Below the pieces are notes generated by a model that was not told the DNA's origin, made no database searches, and saw only the letters and a list, made by a program, of their open reading frames with translations. This document shows positions 7,734-14,856 of a stretch of 64,000 nt of DNA, in pieces (position 1 is the stretch's first letter; each line of letters opens with the position of its first letter). The stretch lies in contig NZ_LVEJ01000023.1 of the NCBI RefSeq assembly GCF_001648775.1, positions 62,001 to 126,000 on the forward strand, given 5' to 3'. The position numbers and the translations under genes are program-made. This stretch comes from Pseudomonas fluorescens. GTDB taxonomy: Bacteria > Pseudomonadota > Gammaproteobacteria > Pseudomonadales > Pseudomonadaceae.

Positions 7734-8612
7734 TTACTGCGTCTGCGCACCCGTCAGGTATTTCTTGAACAAAGACCGTGCCCCGTAGGCCGGCAAGATA
7801 TTAAAGAAGGCAAAACCTACCTTGATTGCGATCTGAACGTAGATCATGCCCAGTATCGCGCTGTTTTCCATCGTCCCGTAAAAGGCGATGTAGCAGAATA
7901 GAAAGCTGTCGATGATCACAGCAAACAATGTGCTTAAAAATACTCGCAAAAACAGAAATCTGGAATTTGTGAGTTCTTTAATCTTGCACAACAGGTACGA
8001 ATTTATATTCTCGGAAACCAGAAACGATACAGAAGACGCTACAAGGACTGCGGACAACTGACTGATAACATCGTTATAAGCGCCATCGAGTTTCCAACCC
8101 GGCAGGCCCGGAAGATGGGTAGTGATGGCCAGCAGAATGATAATTGCGGCGTTGCTGATGAACGCGAACAGAATCGCTTTTCGCGCGAGCCTCAGGCCAA
8201 ACGTTTCGTTGAGCAAGTCAACGATCAGAAACGTCAGCGGATAGAGGAAGGTGCCCGGCGTCACGACAATATCGAAATACTCCAGATAGATCGGTTTTGT
8301 CGCAGCAATACTGGTGAAGATGTAAAGCGTGAACAGCATCAGGTTCAGGATGATGTAGATCATCCAGGAACTCTCATGCCGGTCATTGATTTCGTAAGCG
8401 GTGAGTGCGCCGCCCTGGGAGTAAAACTTCTTGTAGAGGTTTTTCACTTCGATTTTATTCAGATTATCCATAATCTCACTATTCAACACTTCACTTAGCT
8501 TTATTTTAATTATTTTGCCTGTCGCGATGACCATGATGACGGCCAAGCTTTTTCCATTTTCAAAACCCAGCAACTTGTACTTGCTGTTTTCCAACTCAAC
8601 ACTGCAATCCAT
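7734..8612 (-). CDS. yhhQ: Queuosine precursor transporter (YhhQ/VUT family) with N-terminal extension
   Basis: A 292-residue membrane protein. Residues about 85-290 form the six-helix VUT/YhhQ core (IAATKPIYLEYFDIVVTPGT, LTFLIVDLLNETFG, SFLVSENINSYL, IIDSFLFCYIAFYG), which in E. coli imports preQ0 and preQ1. The family usually has about 220 residues. Here about 80 soluble residues precede the first helix (KYKLLGFENGKSLAVIMV..ATGKIIKIKLSEVL). Its start lies inside the end of the upstream regulator gene (17-base overlap), so the two are co-transcribed. Convergence with queC supports a role in queuosine supply. Confidence 0.85.
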   Translation of the reverse strand: MDCSVELENSKYKLLGFENGKSLAVIMVIATGKIIKIKLSEVLNSEIMDNLNKIEVKNLYKKFYSQGGALTAYEINDRHESSWMIYIILNLMLFTLYIFTSIAATKPIYLEYFDIVVTPGTFLYPLTFLIVDLLNETFGLRLARKAILFAFISNAAIIILLAITTHLPGLPGWKLDGAYNDVISQLSAVLVASSVSFLVSENINSYLLCKIKELTNSRFLFLRVFLSTLFAVIIDSFLFCYIAFYGTMENSAILGMIYVQIAIKVGFAFFNILPAYGARSLFKKYLTGAQTQ

Positions 8613-9204
8613 TAAATCGTTCCTCGATTACATCTCCGATCACGCATACACGATCCGTATCAAAGCTGCCTTCATGGCTTATAGATAACTTCGTTGTGAT
8701 TTTGTCATACACCAGCTTTTCCCTGTCGCTGGTCGATGCTCCTTTCTGCACGATTAATAGATCGCCGGGTTCATTCAGGCCGCTGATTTCGTTTTCCAAA
8801 AGCACGCCAATCAGGTTAAAGGACGCGCCAAAGTAGTAAGTCAATGGATAGATAGTGGCTAACTCGCCAATTCTTTTATCCAGACTTTGCAGCAGCATAC
8901 TTTCTTTAATCACCGGAACAGCGGCCGGATTCATATTCCCCTGTGGCGAAATACTGCTTTCGATGATTTCCTTTTCTTCAAAATCAATCGTCTCTATTTC
9001 TTCGTAAGACACGCCGAAGAAATCAGAAATCTTGCGCACAGTGGACTGCTGGACATTGACCACCTTGCCTTCAAGGATGTTGTAGATGGTCGTTCGGGTC
9101 AAACCACTGGAGTTGCACAGGGACAGCTGAGTTTCCCCGCGACTCTTGATCAGGTATTTGATGTTGTTTTTCAGATTCTCCGATCTTTCTCTTCTGTGTA
9201 TCAC
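8596..9204 (-). CDS. XRE-family regulator with S24/LexA-like C-terminal domain
   Basis: A protein of about 202 residues. The N-terminal helix-turn-helix reads TQLSLCNSSGLTRTTIYNILEGK. The C-terminal half (AVPVI..GVLLENEISGLNEPGDLLIVQKG..VCVIGDVIEERF) has the beta-rich pattern of S24/LexA-like domains, here apparently without the catalytic Ser-Lys pair. The GTG at 9204 follows GGATGG; a TTG at 9231 is possible. It is the first gene of a two-gene unit with the queuosine-precursor transporter and probably controls it. A 12-base palindrome at 9247-9258 is a likely operator. Confidence 0.75.
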   Translation of the reverse strand: MIHRRERSENLKNNIKYLIKSRGETQLSLCNSSGLTRTTIYNILEGKVVNVQQSTVRKISDFFGVSYEEIETIDFEEKEIIESSISPQGNMNPAAVPVIKESMLLQSLDKRIGELATIYPLTYYFGASFNLIGVLLENEISGLNEPGDLLIVQKGASTSDREKLVYDKITTKLSISHEGSFDTDRVCVIGDVIEERFNGLQC

Positions 9205-9231
9205 ATGCTTACCATCCGTTGTTAACTGCAA

Positions 9232-9734
9232 TCAATGTGACGCCCCGAATGATCATTCCGGACATACACAAGTGAGGTAGGAAATTGCAGTTTTATCCCT
9301 GTCAGTGCCGCGCGAGATCATAGCACTCTCCCTCCTTGGATTCGGTATAAAAAGTCAGCCTTCCCAGGCTGCCTCCCGCCCACTTGCAAGATCCTTTCAG
9401 CCTCTGTACTGACTCGTCAGTTCCTGCTGCCTTTCACCCGGAGCCTGAAAATCGGCACCGGGCAACGCCTGTTTTACACCCGCAGCGACTACAAAAAGAA
9501 TCATTTTCTTTGAAGAATGTTCATTTTTCTGATTAATTCTGTGGCGTTCCTCAGTGAAAAATTTATGATGCGTCAATCCCGCGTCCCATTCTCGAGAATG
9601 AAAGGACGAAAAAACGGGAGGCCTGTACAGGGTTTAGTTTTGCGCGCACAGCGGTCAAAACACGGATTCGCCTGTACAGATCTGGCAAGCACGGACGTGC
9701 GCCTATCACGCAAAACCAGGGAAGGAATCAAGCA
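9232..9734. other. Divergent intergenic region, regulator / SHMT-like gene
   Basis: About 500 bases without a convincing gene. It contains the palindrome at 9247, two imperfect GAAT-CATT elements at 9498-9508 and 9515-9526, the 14-base palindrome CATTCTCGAGAATG at 9587-9600, and the 10-mer GCCTGTACAG twice (9621-9630 and 9670-9679, 49 bases apart). This density of symmetrical sites suggests a regulated promoter for the SHMT-like gene. Confidence 0.5.
9247..9258. promoter_or_regulatory. Palindrome GAATGATCATTC, putative operator of the XRE regulator
   Basis: A perfect 12-base palindrome 43 bases upstream of the regulator's chosen start, well placed for autoregulation. Related GAAT..CATT elements occur at 9498-9526 and 9587-9600 in the same intergenic region. 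Confidence 0.45.
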
Positions 9735-11084
9735 ATGGCAGTCATTACTGAACCGCTCAAGCACCAGGCTGACTTGTTGCGTCGTGGCCTCGCGGGCCTT
9801 CGCGCAGAAGATGCCGAACTGGCAGCCATTCTCGAGGCTGAAGTCACGCGTCAACAGCAGACCCTTTCGTTGATCTCATCGTCCTGCGCAGTGCAGCCTC
9901 GAACGTTGGTGGCATCCGCTTCGGTGCTGGTCAACGTGACGGCTGAAGGCATGCCGGGCAAGCGCCACAGCGCGGGGTGCGAGAACGTCGAGCTGGTTGA
10001 GTCACTGGCCATCCGCAGGGCTCGGCAACTGTTCGCGGCTCAATACGCCAACGTGCAGCCCCACTCGGCGTCGAACGCTGTTTACCAAGTGCTCACCGCT
10101 TTGCTAGAGCCGGGCGATACCTTGCTGGGCATGGCAGTGGAACACGGTGGTCATCTGACGCATGGCAGCCTCGCTGCGTTTTCGGGCGCCTACTACAAGG
10201 CGATCCAGTACGGCACGACAGCGGACGGCTTGATCGATTACGACAAGGTACGCCTGCTCGCACTCGCCCATCGCCCACGCGTCATCCTCTGCGGCGCCAC
10301 CGCCTATTCGCGCGTGGTGGACTTCCAGCGGTTTCGCGAAATTGCCGATGAAGCCGGGGCTATTCTGCTCGCCGACATTTCGCATATCGCCGGGCTGGTC
10401 GCCACCGGACGACACCCAAGTCCGATCGATGCCGCCCACGTCACCGTCACGTGCACGCACAAGCAACTGGCCGGTCCTCGCGGCGGGCTGATTCTCAGCG
10501 GTGCTGATGCGAACACCAAGATTCCCGGTTTGCGGACCACCTTCAGTCGCCTGCTTGAGCAAGCCGTTTATCCGCGAATGCAGGGTGCGCCCGCCGCCAA
10601 TATGATCGCGGCGAAGGCTGCCGCGCTGGGTTACGCAATGTCCGCAGCATTCGATGCCTGCATGGCGCAGATCCGCAGTACGGCGGATGAAATGGCCAAA
10701 GCGTTTCAGGCCAAGGATTATGAAGTGGTCGGCGACTGCAGTGAGAACCATACGGTGCTGGTTCGCTTGCGTGGCGGTATTACCGGCGCCATCGCAGAGG
10801 CGGCGCTGGGGCACTGCGGGATCATTGTCAGCAAACATCGCGTACCCGACGATCCCCGCTCGGCACTGGTTACCAGCGGACTGCGTATTGGCACGGGCGC
10901 TCTGGCGCAACGCCGGGTCGATGTCCACGGCAGCCGCCAGATCGTCGATTTGATCGTGCGGATTCTGAATACCGTGGCGCCGCTCGGCGAACAGGATTAC
11001 ACCCTGGAGCCCCTGCTCCTTGCGCAGTTTCGCTCAGAGGTCGAAACCCTGTGCAGGGACTATCCTTTCACCGACTATCAATAG
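9735..11084 (+). CDS. SHMT-like fold-type I PLP enzyme
   Basis: A 449-residue enzyme of the serine hydroxymethyltransferase family. The SHMT landmarks are present: AEGMPGKR, the substrate loop EHGGHLTHGS, LADISHIAGLVA, the PLP lysine in CTHKQLAGPRGG, and the carboxylate-binding Arg in SGLRIGTGAL. In the YAEGYPGKRYYGG region of classical GlyA, however, the equivalents of Tyr55, Tyr64 and Tyr65 (E. coli numbering) are Thr, His and Ser, and LIASENYTS reads LISSSCAVQ. It is therefore probably a paralogue using a different amino acid, aldehyde or one-carbon acceptor. AAGGAA precedes the ATG. The gene appears monocistronic and ends in a terminator. Confidence 0.8.
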   Translation: MAVITEPLKHQADLLRRGLAGLRAEDAELAAILEAEVTRQQQTLSLISSSCAVQPRTLVASASVLVNVTAEGMPGKRHSAGCENVELVESLAIRRARQLFAAQYANVQPHSASNAVYQVLTALLEPGDTLLGMAVEHGGHLTHGSLAAFSGAYYKAIQYGTTADGLIDYDKVRLLALAHRPRVILCGATAYSRVVDFQRFREIADEAGAILLADISHIAGLVATGRHPSPIDAAHVTVTCTHKQLAGPRGGLILSGADANTKIPGLRTTFSRLLEQAVYPRMQGAPAANMIAAKAAALGYAMSAAFDACMAQIRSTADEMAKAFQAKDYEVVGDCSENHTVLVRLRGGITGAIAEAALGHCGIIVSKHRVPDDPRSALVTSGLRIGTGALAQRRVDVHGSRQIVDLIVRILNTVAPLGEQDYTLEPLLLAQFRSEVETLCRDYPFTDYQ

Positions 11085-11106
11085 CGCCCCAACATTTGCG
11101 GCCATA

Positions 11107-11135
11107 AAAAAACCCGGCACTCAGGCCGGGTTTTG
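11107..11135. terminator. Bidirectional terminator
   Basis: AACCCGGC (11111-11118) pairs with GCCGGGTT (11125-11132), with A-tract and T-tract flanks. It serves the convergent SHMT-like and permease genes. Confidence 0.88.
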
Positions 11136-11152
11136 TGTTTCTGCATCAGCGC

Positions 11153-12571
11153 TTACTTGGCAGCACCTGCCGCGTGCACGGCCTGCTGCGCACCGCGCTT
11201 GTTCTTGATCACGTAGCAGACCCACATGAACACGACCCACACCGGAATCGCATACACCGAGATCTGAATGCCCGGGATCAACAGCATCACGCCAAGGATG
11301 AACGCAACGAACGCCAGGCAGATGTAGTTGCCGTATGGGTACCACAGCGCCTTGAATAGCGGCGTCTGCTGAGTCTTGTTCATGTGCTGACGGAACTTGA
11401 AGTGCGAGAAGCTGATCATCGCCCAGTTAATCACCAGCGTTGCAACCACCAGCGACATCAGCAGTTCTAGCGCGTGTTGCGGGATCAGGTAGTTGAGCAG
11501 CACAGCGACCAGCGTCACCGCCGCCGAAGCCAGAATCGAACGCACCGGTACACCGCGCTTGTCGATCTTCGCCAGACCTTTCGGCGCATCACCCTGCTCG
11601 GCCATGCCCAGCAGCATGCGGCTGTTGCAGTAGGTGCCGCTGTTGTACACCGACAACGCGGCGGTCAGGACTACAAAGTTGAGGATGTGCGCGGCGGTGT
11701 TGCTGCCGAGCATCGAGAACACTTGCACGAACGGGCTGCCGCTGTACGAATCGCCGGACGCGTTGAGGGTTGCCAGCAGGCTGTCCCACGGGGTCAGCGA
11801 CAGCAGAATCACCAGTGCACCGATGTAGAAAATCAGGATCCGGTAGATCACCTGGTTGATCGCTTTCGGGATCACGGTCTTCGGCTTGTCGGCTTCAGCA
11901 GCGGTGAAACCGAGCATTTCCAGACCGCCGAAGGAGAACATGATGATCGCCATGGCCATCACCAGACCGCTCACCCCGTTCGGGAAGAAACCACCGTGCG
12001 ACCACAGGTTTGTCACCGAAGCCTGCGGGCCACCATTGCCGCTGACCAGCAGGTAGCTGCCCAGCGCAATCATGCCGACAATCGCCACGACCTTGATGAT
12101 CGCGAACCAGAACTCGGCTTCTCCGAAGACTTTGACGTTGGCCAGGTTGATCGCGTTGATCAACACGAAGAAGGCTGCCGCAGAAACCCAGGTCGGAATG
12201 TCCGGGGCCCAGTAGTGGATGTATTTGCCGACCGCGGTCAGCTCCGACATGCCCACCAGAATGTACAGAATCCAGCAGTTCCAGCCCGACAGGAAACCGG
12301 CAAAGCCGCCCCAGTATTTGTGCGCGAAATGGCTGAAGGAACCGGCCACCGGCTCTTCGACGATCATCTCGCCGAGCTGGCGCATGATCATGAAGGCGAT
12401 GAAGCCGCAGATGGCGTAGCCGAGGATCATCGACGGGCCGGCGGATTTCAGTACCCCGGCCGAGCCGAGGAACAATCCGGTACCGATCGCGCCACCGAGG
12501 GCGATCAGTTGAATATGGCGATTTTTCAGGCCGCGTTTCAGCTCGCCTGATTGCGAGGGTTGTCCACTCAT
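11153..12571 (-). CDS. aroP: Amino acid permease of the AroP (aromatic amino acid) type
   Basis: A 472-residue APC-superfamily transporter with 12 predicted helices. Its N-terminus, LKRGLKNRHIQLIALGGAIGTGLFLGSA, is the signature of proton-coupled amino acid permeases such as AroP, PheP and GabP. EAEFWFAIIKVVAIVGMIALG and the FGGLEMLGFTAAEAD stretch agree with the aromatic subgroup. The ATG at 12571 fits homologues better than a TTG at 12589. A 20-codon ORF with two Trp codons lies 60 bases upstream on the same strand and may attenuate expression. Substrate specificity is inferred. Confidence 0.85.
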   Translation of the reverse strand: MSGQPSQSGELKRGLKNRHIQLIALGGAIGTGLFLGSAGVLKSAGPSMILGYAICGFIAFMIMRQLGEMIVEEPVAGSFSHFAHKYWGGFAGFLSGWNCWILYILVGMSELTAVGKYIHYWAPDIPTWVSAAAFFVLINAINLANVKVFGEAEFWFAIIKVVAIVGMIALGSYLLVSGNGGPQASVTNLWSHGGFFPNGVSGLVMAMAIIMFSFGGLEMLGFTAAEADKPKTVIPKAINQVIYRILIFYIGALVILLSLTPWDSLLATLNASGDSYSGSPFVQVFSMLGSNTAAHILNFVVLTAALSVYNSGTYCNSRMLLGMAEQGDAPKGLAKIDKRGVPVRSILASAAVTLVAVLLNYLIPQHALELLMSLVVATLVINWAMISFSHFKFRQHMNKTQQTPLFKALWYPYGNYICLAFVAFILGVMLLIPGIQISVYAIPVWVVFMWVCYVIKNKRGAQQAVHAAGAAK

Positions 12572-12631
12572 GAAAAAGGTCTCACGCAAGGTTTGATGAT
12601 GTTCAGTAGACGTTGCTGCAAGGTTGCGATT

Positions 12632-12694
12632 TCAGGCAGCCCCGATCAAACCCCAGCGCAGGCACCAGGAGTTCAGCTTATTTACAACGGTCAT
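12632..12694 (-). CDS. Trp-containing leader peptide upstream of the aroP-type permease
   Basis: A 20-codon ORF with AGGTGACGC ahead of its ATG, ending 60 bases before the permease start. The peptide ends in NSWCLRWGLIGAA and has Trp at positions 10 and 14. It was not in any gene-length search because of its size. A Trp-rich ORF directly before an aromatic amino acid transporter is what an attenuation leader looks like, but I did not find a textbook terminator/antiterminator pair in the 60-base gap. Confidence 0.55.
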   Translation of the reverse strand: MTVVNKLNSWCLRWGLIGAA

Positions 12695-12862
12695 GCGTCA
12701 CCTGTTTGTTTTTATCTGTGACGAAATCGAACCCGAAACGCTTGTGGCGCCACGGAGTGAACAAGGCGGATAGCCTTGAGATTTGCGCGATCACGCAGAG
12801 GGTCACAGTTAAAACGCGGCGCATTGTACACCGCTAACCCCCTGCTGCCAGACCCCGCTGGA

Positions 12863-13009
12863 TCAGCGTGATGGTTGCCGGGATTGCGTGTGTCCGCCTC
12901 GAGACACTCGAGCGGCTGCAAAAATTGAGTCAGGCCTTTGCAGGCCATCGGCGTGGACGAGGAAAAAACCGTCCCACGGAGAGAGGTGGAGATCAGTCAC
13001 GGCGTTCAT
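12863..13009 (-). CDS. Small ORF with strong ribosome binding site (48 aa), unassigned
   Basis: The ATG at 13009 is preceded by AAGGAGG. The predicted peptide begins MNAVTDLHLSPWDGFFLVHAD and matches nothing I know. It overlaps the stop of the ORF at 13006-13149 by ATGA. It could be a real small gene or the rest of a decayed operon. Confidence 0.25.
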   Translation of the reverse strand: MNAVTDLHLSPWDGFFLVHADGLQRPDSIFAAARVSRGGHTQSRQPSR

Positions 13010-13149
13010 TGCGCCTCCTTCTTGTTATGCACCTGCACGACAGGCATGGGGCGCATCTCACCCTGCAAACGGCGCTGAAACAAGCGCGCCAGAGCCTTTT
13101 GCAGCCCGCGGTGGTGCAGGCTTCGGCAGCTTTTCCTTACAGCGCTCAC
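13006..13149 (-). CDS. Small basic ORF (47 aa) coupled to the next, unassigned
   Basis: A GTG start (MSAVRKSCRSLHHRGLQKAL..) and a basic peptide ending in VVQVHNKKEAQ. The stop overlaps the following ATG. No family was recognised, and the start has no clear ribosome binding site. Confidence 0.2.
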   Translation of the reverse strand: MSAVRKSCRSLHHRGLQKALARLFQRRLQGEMRPMPVVQVHNKKEAQ

Positions 13150-13464
13150 GGACGCCGGGGTTCACTCGGTTTCAGCGGCTTTTTCGTAAATATTTCTTTA
13201 CGAGGCGTAACGCAGAGTTTCCATTTCAGAAAATTCTGTCAGACGTCTGCAAATTGACGGTAGCTGGCTTGCTAAGCAAAACGCCGACTTAGTTTTTTGT
13301 TTTTAAATGAGAAAAACTCAACGAAAAAACAGAATAAAAAGTCTATTTAAAAATTAAATGAATAATTTTTTGCATTACAAAAGTCCCTGAACTAGGTTCT
13401 TCACGTCTTGCCGGCCACCTCGACCGGCCAGTCACAACCGTGAAAGTCATCTAGGAGATCGACC

Positions 13465-13602
13465 ATGCAAGCACTGGAAAAAGACTTGGATACCGAACTG
13501 CAACTGGACGAATGGTTTGAAGCACCGACCCACGAGGCGGCTGTGGAAATGATGCAAGCCGACGCGGTGGTTCCGTTCGGCACGGCGATGTGGCCTCTGT
13601 AA
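13465..13602 (+). CDS. 45-residue RiPP-like precursor peptide
   Basis: An unlisted small ORF with a strong ribosome binding site, AGGAGAT at 13453-13459. The N-terminal part is acidic and helical (LEKDLDTELQLDEWFEAP), then HEAAVEMMQAD, and a hydrophobic, almost charge-free C-terminus, AVVPFGTAMWPL. An acidic leader followed by a short distinct core is the usual plan of ribosomally made, modified peptides. The gene sits 71 bases before an M29-like metallopeptidase with its own strong ribosome binding site. An AT-rich promoter region precedes it. No known precursor family was recognised; MWPL at the end is the feature to search. Confidence 0.65.
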   Translation: MQALEKDLDTELQLDEWFEAPTHEAAVEMMQADAVVPFGTAMWPL

Positions 13603-13673
13603 GACATCCCCGGGCAGGCACGATCCGGCCGGTCGTGCCTGCCGCTTTCTTCACGGTCAGTCAGGGAGGACTC

Positions 13674-14639
13674 ATGGATAAGCCCCGCGCGATCTCGCAT
13701 TTCCTTTACTACCTCGAACATCACCCTGCCCTTGCCGGCCTCGACTCGGCGAAGGTATTGCTCGGCCACACGGCTGATTATCAAGCGCTGACCGGCGCCA
13801 TCGCCGAACAGGCTGGCGATCATCCACGTTTCCAGTTCAGCGCCCGACGACTGGACCTGGAAAGCACCGCAACGCTGACTTCGGCAATCATCGACAGCGA
13901 TCTATACATTTTCTTCTACGACTCTTCCACCCTGCCCAACCCGCGCCCCGACGGCCCGGAGTTCGTCCGCGCGTTGCAAGGCGTGATGGCGGAAAACTGG
14001 AAGAAGTCGCTGCTGTTCAAGGATTACGGCGATTATTTCTACGACACCTTCAGCGTTACCCCGCAGCGCATCGCCGGGCTCAACAGTCACCTGATCCAGC
14101 GCATGTCCCAAGCGACCACGTTGAGTTTCAAGGATGACGACGGCTCATGGTTTGAAACGCCGCTGAGCAGCATCAAGAAGTGGACCGACATCAACGGCGT
14201 CGGCAACTTCGACCTGGCGCCCGGCGAAATCGCCACGCACAGCGAAAGCATCAACGGCCATGTGAAGTTCAAGGGCACGTTCCTCAGCACCATCCCGTTT
14301 GCGCGCAAGTACGGTGTGCTGGAGTCGCCGCTGGAACTGTGGATCGAGAACTCGACCATCAGCCGCATCGCCACTGACGTGCCGGGGCTGGAGCATGATT
14401 TCAACAAGTATCTGGATGCGAATCCGTCGAACCGACGCATTGAGGAGCTGGGGATTGGTACTAACGAAGGCGTGAAGGATTTGTATGCGCGCAATGCCGG
14501 ATTTGAGGAGCGGCATTGTGGGTTGCATCTGGGATTGGGCGGTGGCGCCAAGGGCAGTCATCACCTCGATCTGATCTTTTCGGGCGGGGTGTTGGCGCTG
14601 GATGACAAGCCAGTGTTTGACGGACGCTTTGTGTTCTAG
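13674..14639 (+). CDS. M29-like metallopeptidase (leucyl aminopeptidase family)
   Basis: A 321-residue protein; the ATG at 13674 follows GGGAGGA. The C-terminal two thirds match the M29 aminopeptidase pattern: LAPGEIATHSESINGHV, then NRRIEELGIGTNEGV, then CGLHLGLGGG, then HHLDLIFSGG. These supply two Glu, two His and an Asp at the positions of the dinuclear metal site, so it looks catalytically intact. It is shorter than typical M29 enzymes (about 400 residues) and has a different N-terminus. Its pairing with the 45-residue peptide suggests it processes or modifies that peptide; this is an inference. Confidence 0.7.
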   Translation: MDKPRAISHFLYYLEHHPALAGLDSAKVLLGHTADYQALTGAIAEQAGDHPRFQFSARRLDLESTATLTSAIIDSDLYIFFYDSSTLPNPRPDGPEFVRALQGVMAENWKKSLLFKDYGDYFYDTFSVTPQRIAGLNSHLIQRMSQATTLSFKDDDGSWFETPLSSIKKWTDINGVGNFDLAPGEIATHSESINGHVKFKGTFLSTIPFARKYGVLESPLELWIENSTISRIATDVPGLEHDFNKYLDANPSNRRIEELGIGTNEGVKDLYARNAGFEERHCGLHLGLGGGAKGSHHLDLIFSGGVLALDDKPVFDGRFVF

Positions 14640-14671
14640 CCCAAGATTTCTTTATTGACGCTACCGGCCCT

Positions 14672-14746
14672 TTCGCGAGCAAGCTCGCTCCCACAGGGGA
14701 TTTGTGTACGACACAGCTCCAATGTGGGAGCGAGCTTGCTCGCGAA
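14672..14746. repeat. REPIN (paired REP palindromes)
   Basis: Two inverted REP copies (TTCGCGAGCAAGCTCGCTCCCACA and its complement in plan) separated by about 27 bases. It is the classical doublet form in fluorescent pseudomonads. Confidence 0.9.
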
Positions 14747-14784
14747 GAGGCCCGGTCAGGCGCTATATACCTTTCATCGGACAA

Positions 14785-14820
14785 AAAAAAACGCCAACCC
14801 TGAGGTTGGCGTTTTTGCTT
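14785..14820. terminator. Terminator downstream of rluB
   Basis: AACGCCAACC and GGTTGGCGTT form a strong stem with A- and T-tracts on both sides, so it can work in both directions. Confidence 0.88.
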
Positions 14821-14856
14821 GAGCTTCAAGCTTGCCGCTAGAAGCTCACAACTGCC

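Larger units (their letters stand above)
12695..13464. other. Long intergenic region between the permease leader and the peptide gene
   Basis: About 770 bases. Apart from the two tentative minus-strand small ORFs, no gene is convincing. The part from about 13270 to 13390 is strongly AT-rich (long A and T runs) and is the likely promoter and upstream-element region of the peptide gene at 13465. The direct repeat CTCGAG-ACA-CTCGAG lies at about 12899. Confidence 0.4.

Noticed and set aside
12888..13292. A 134-codon plus-strand ORF in the gap before the peptide gene
   Set aside because: No ribosome binding site, low-quality composition, and it crosses the AT-rich promoter region.
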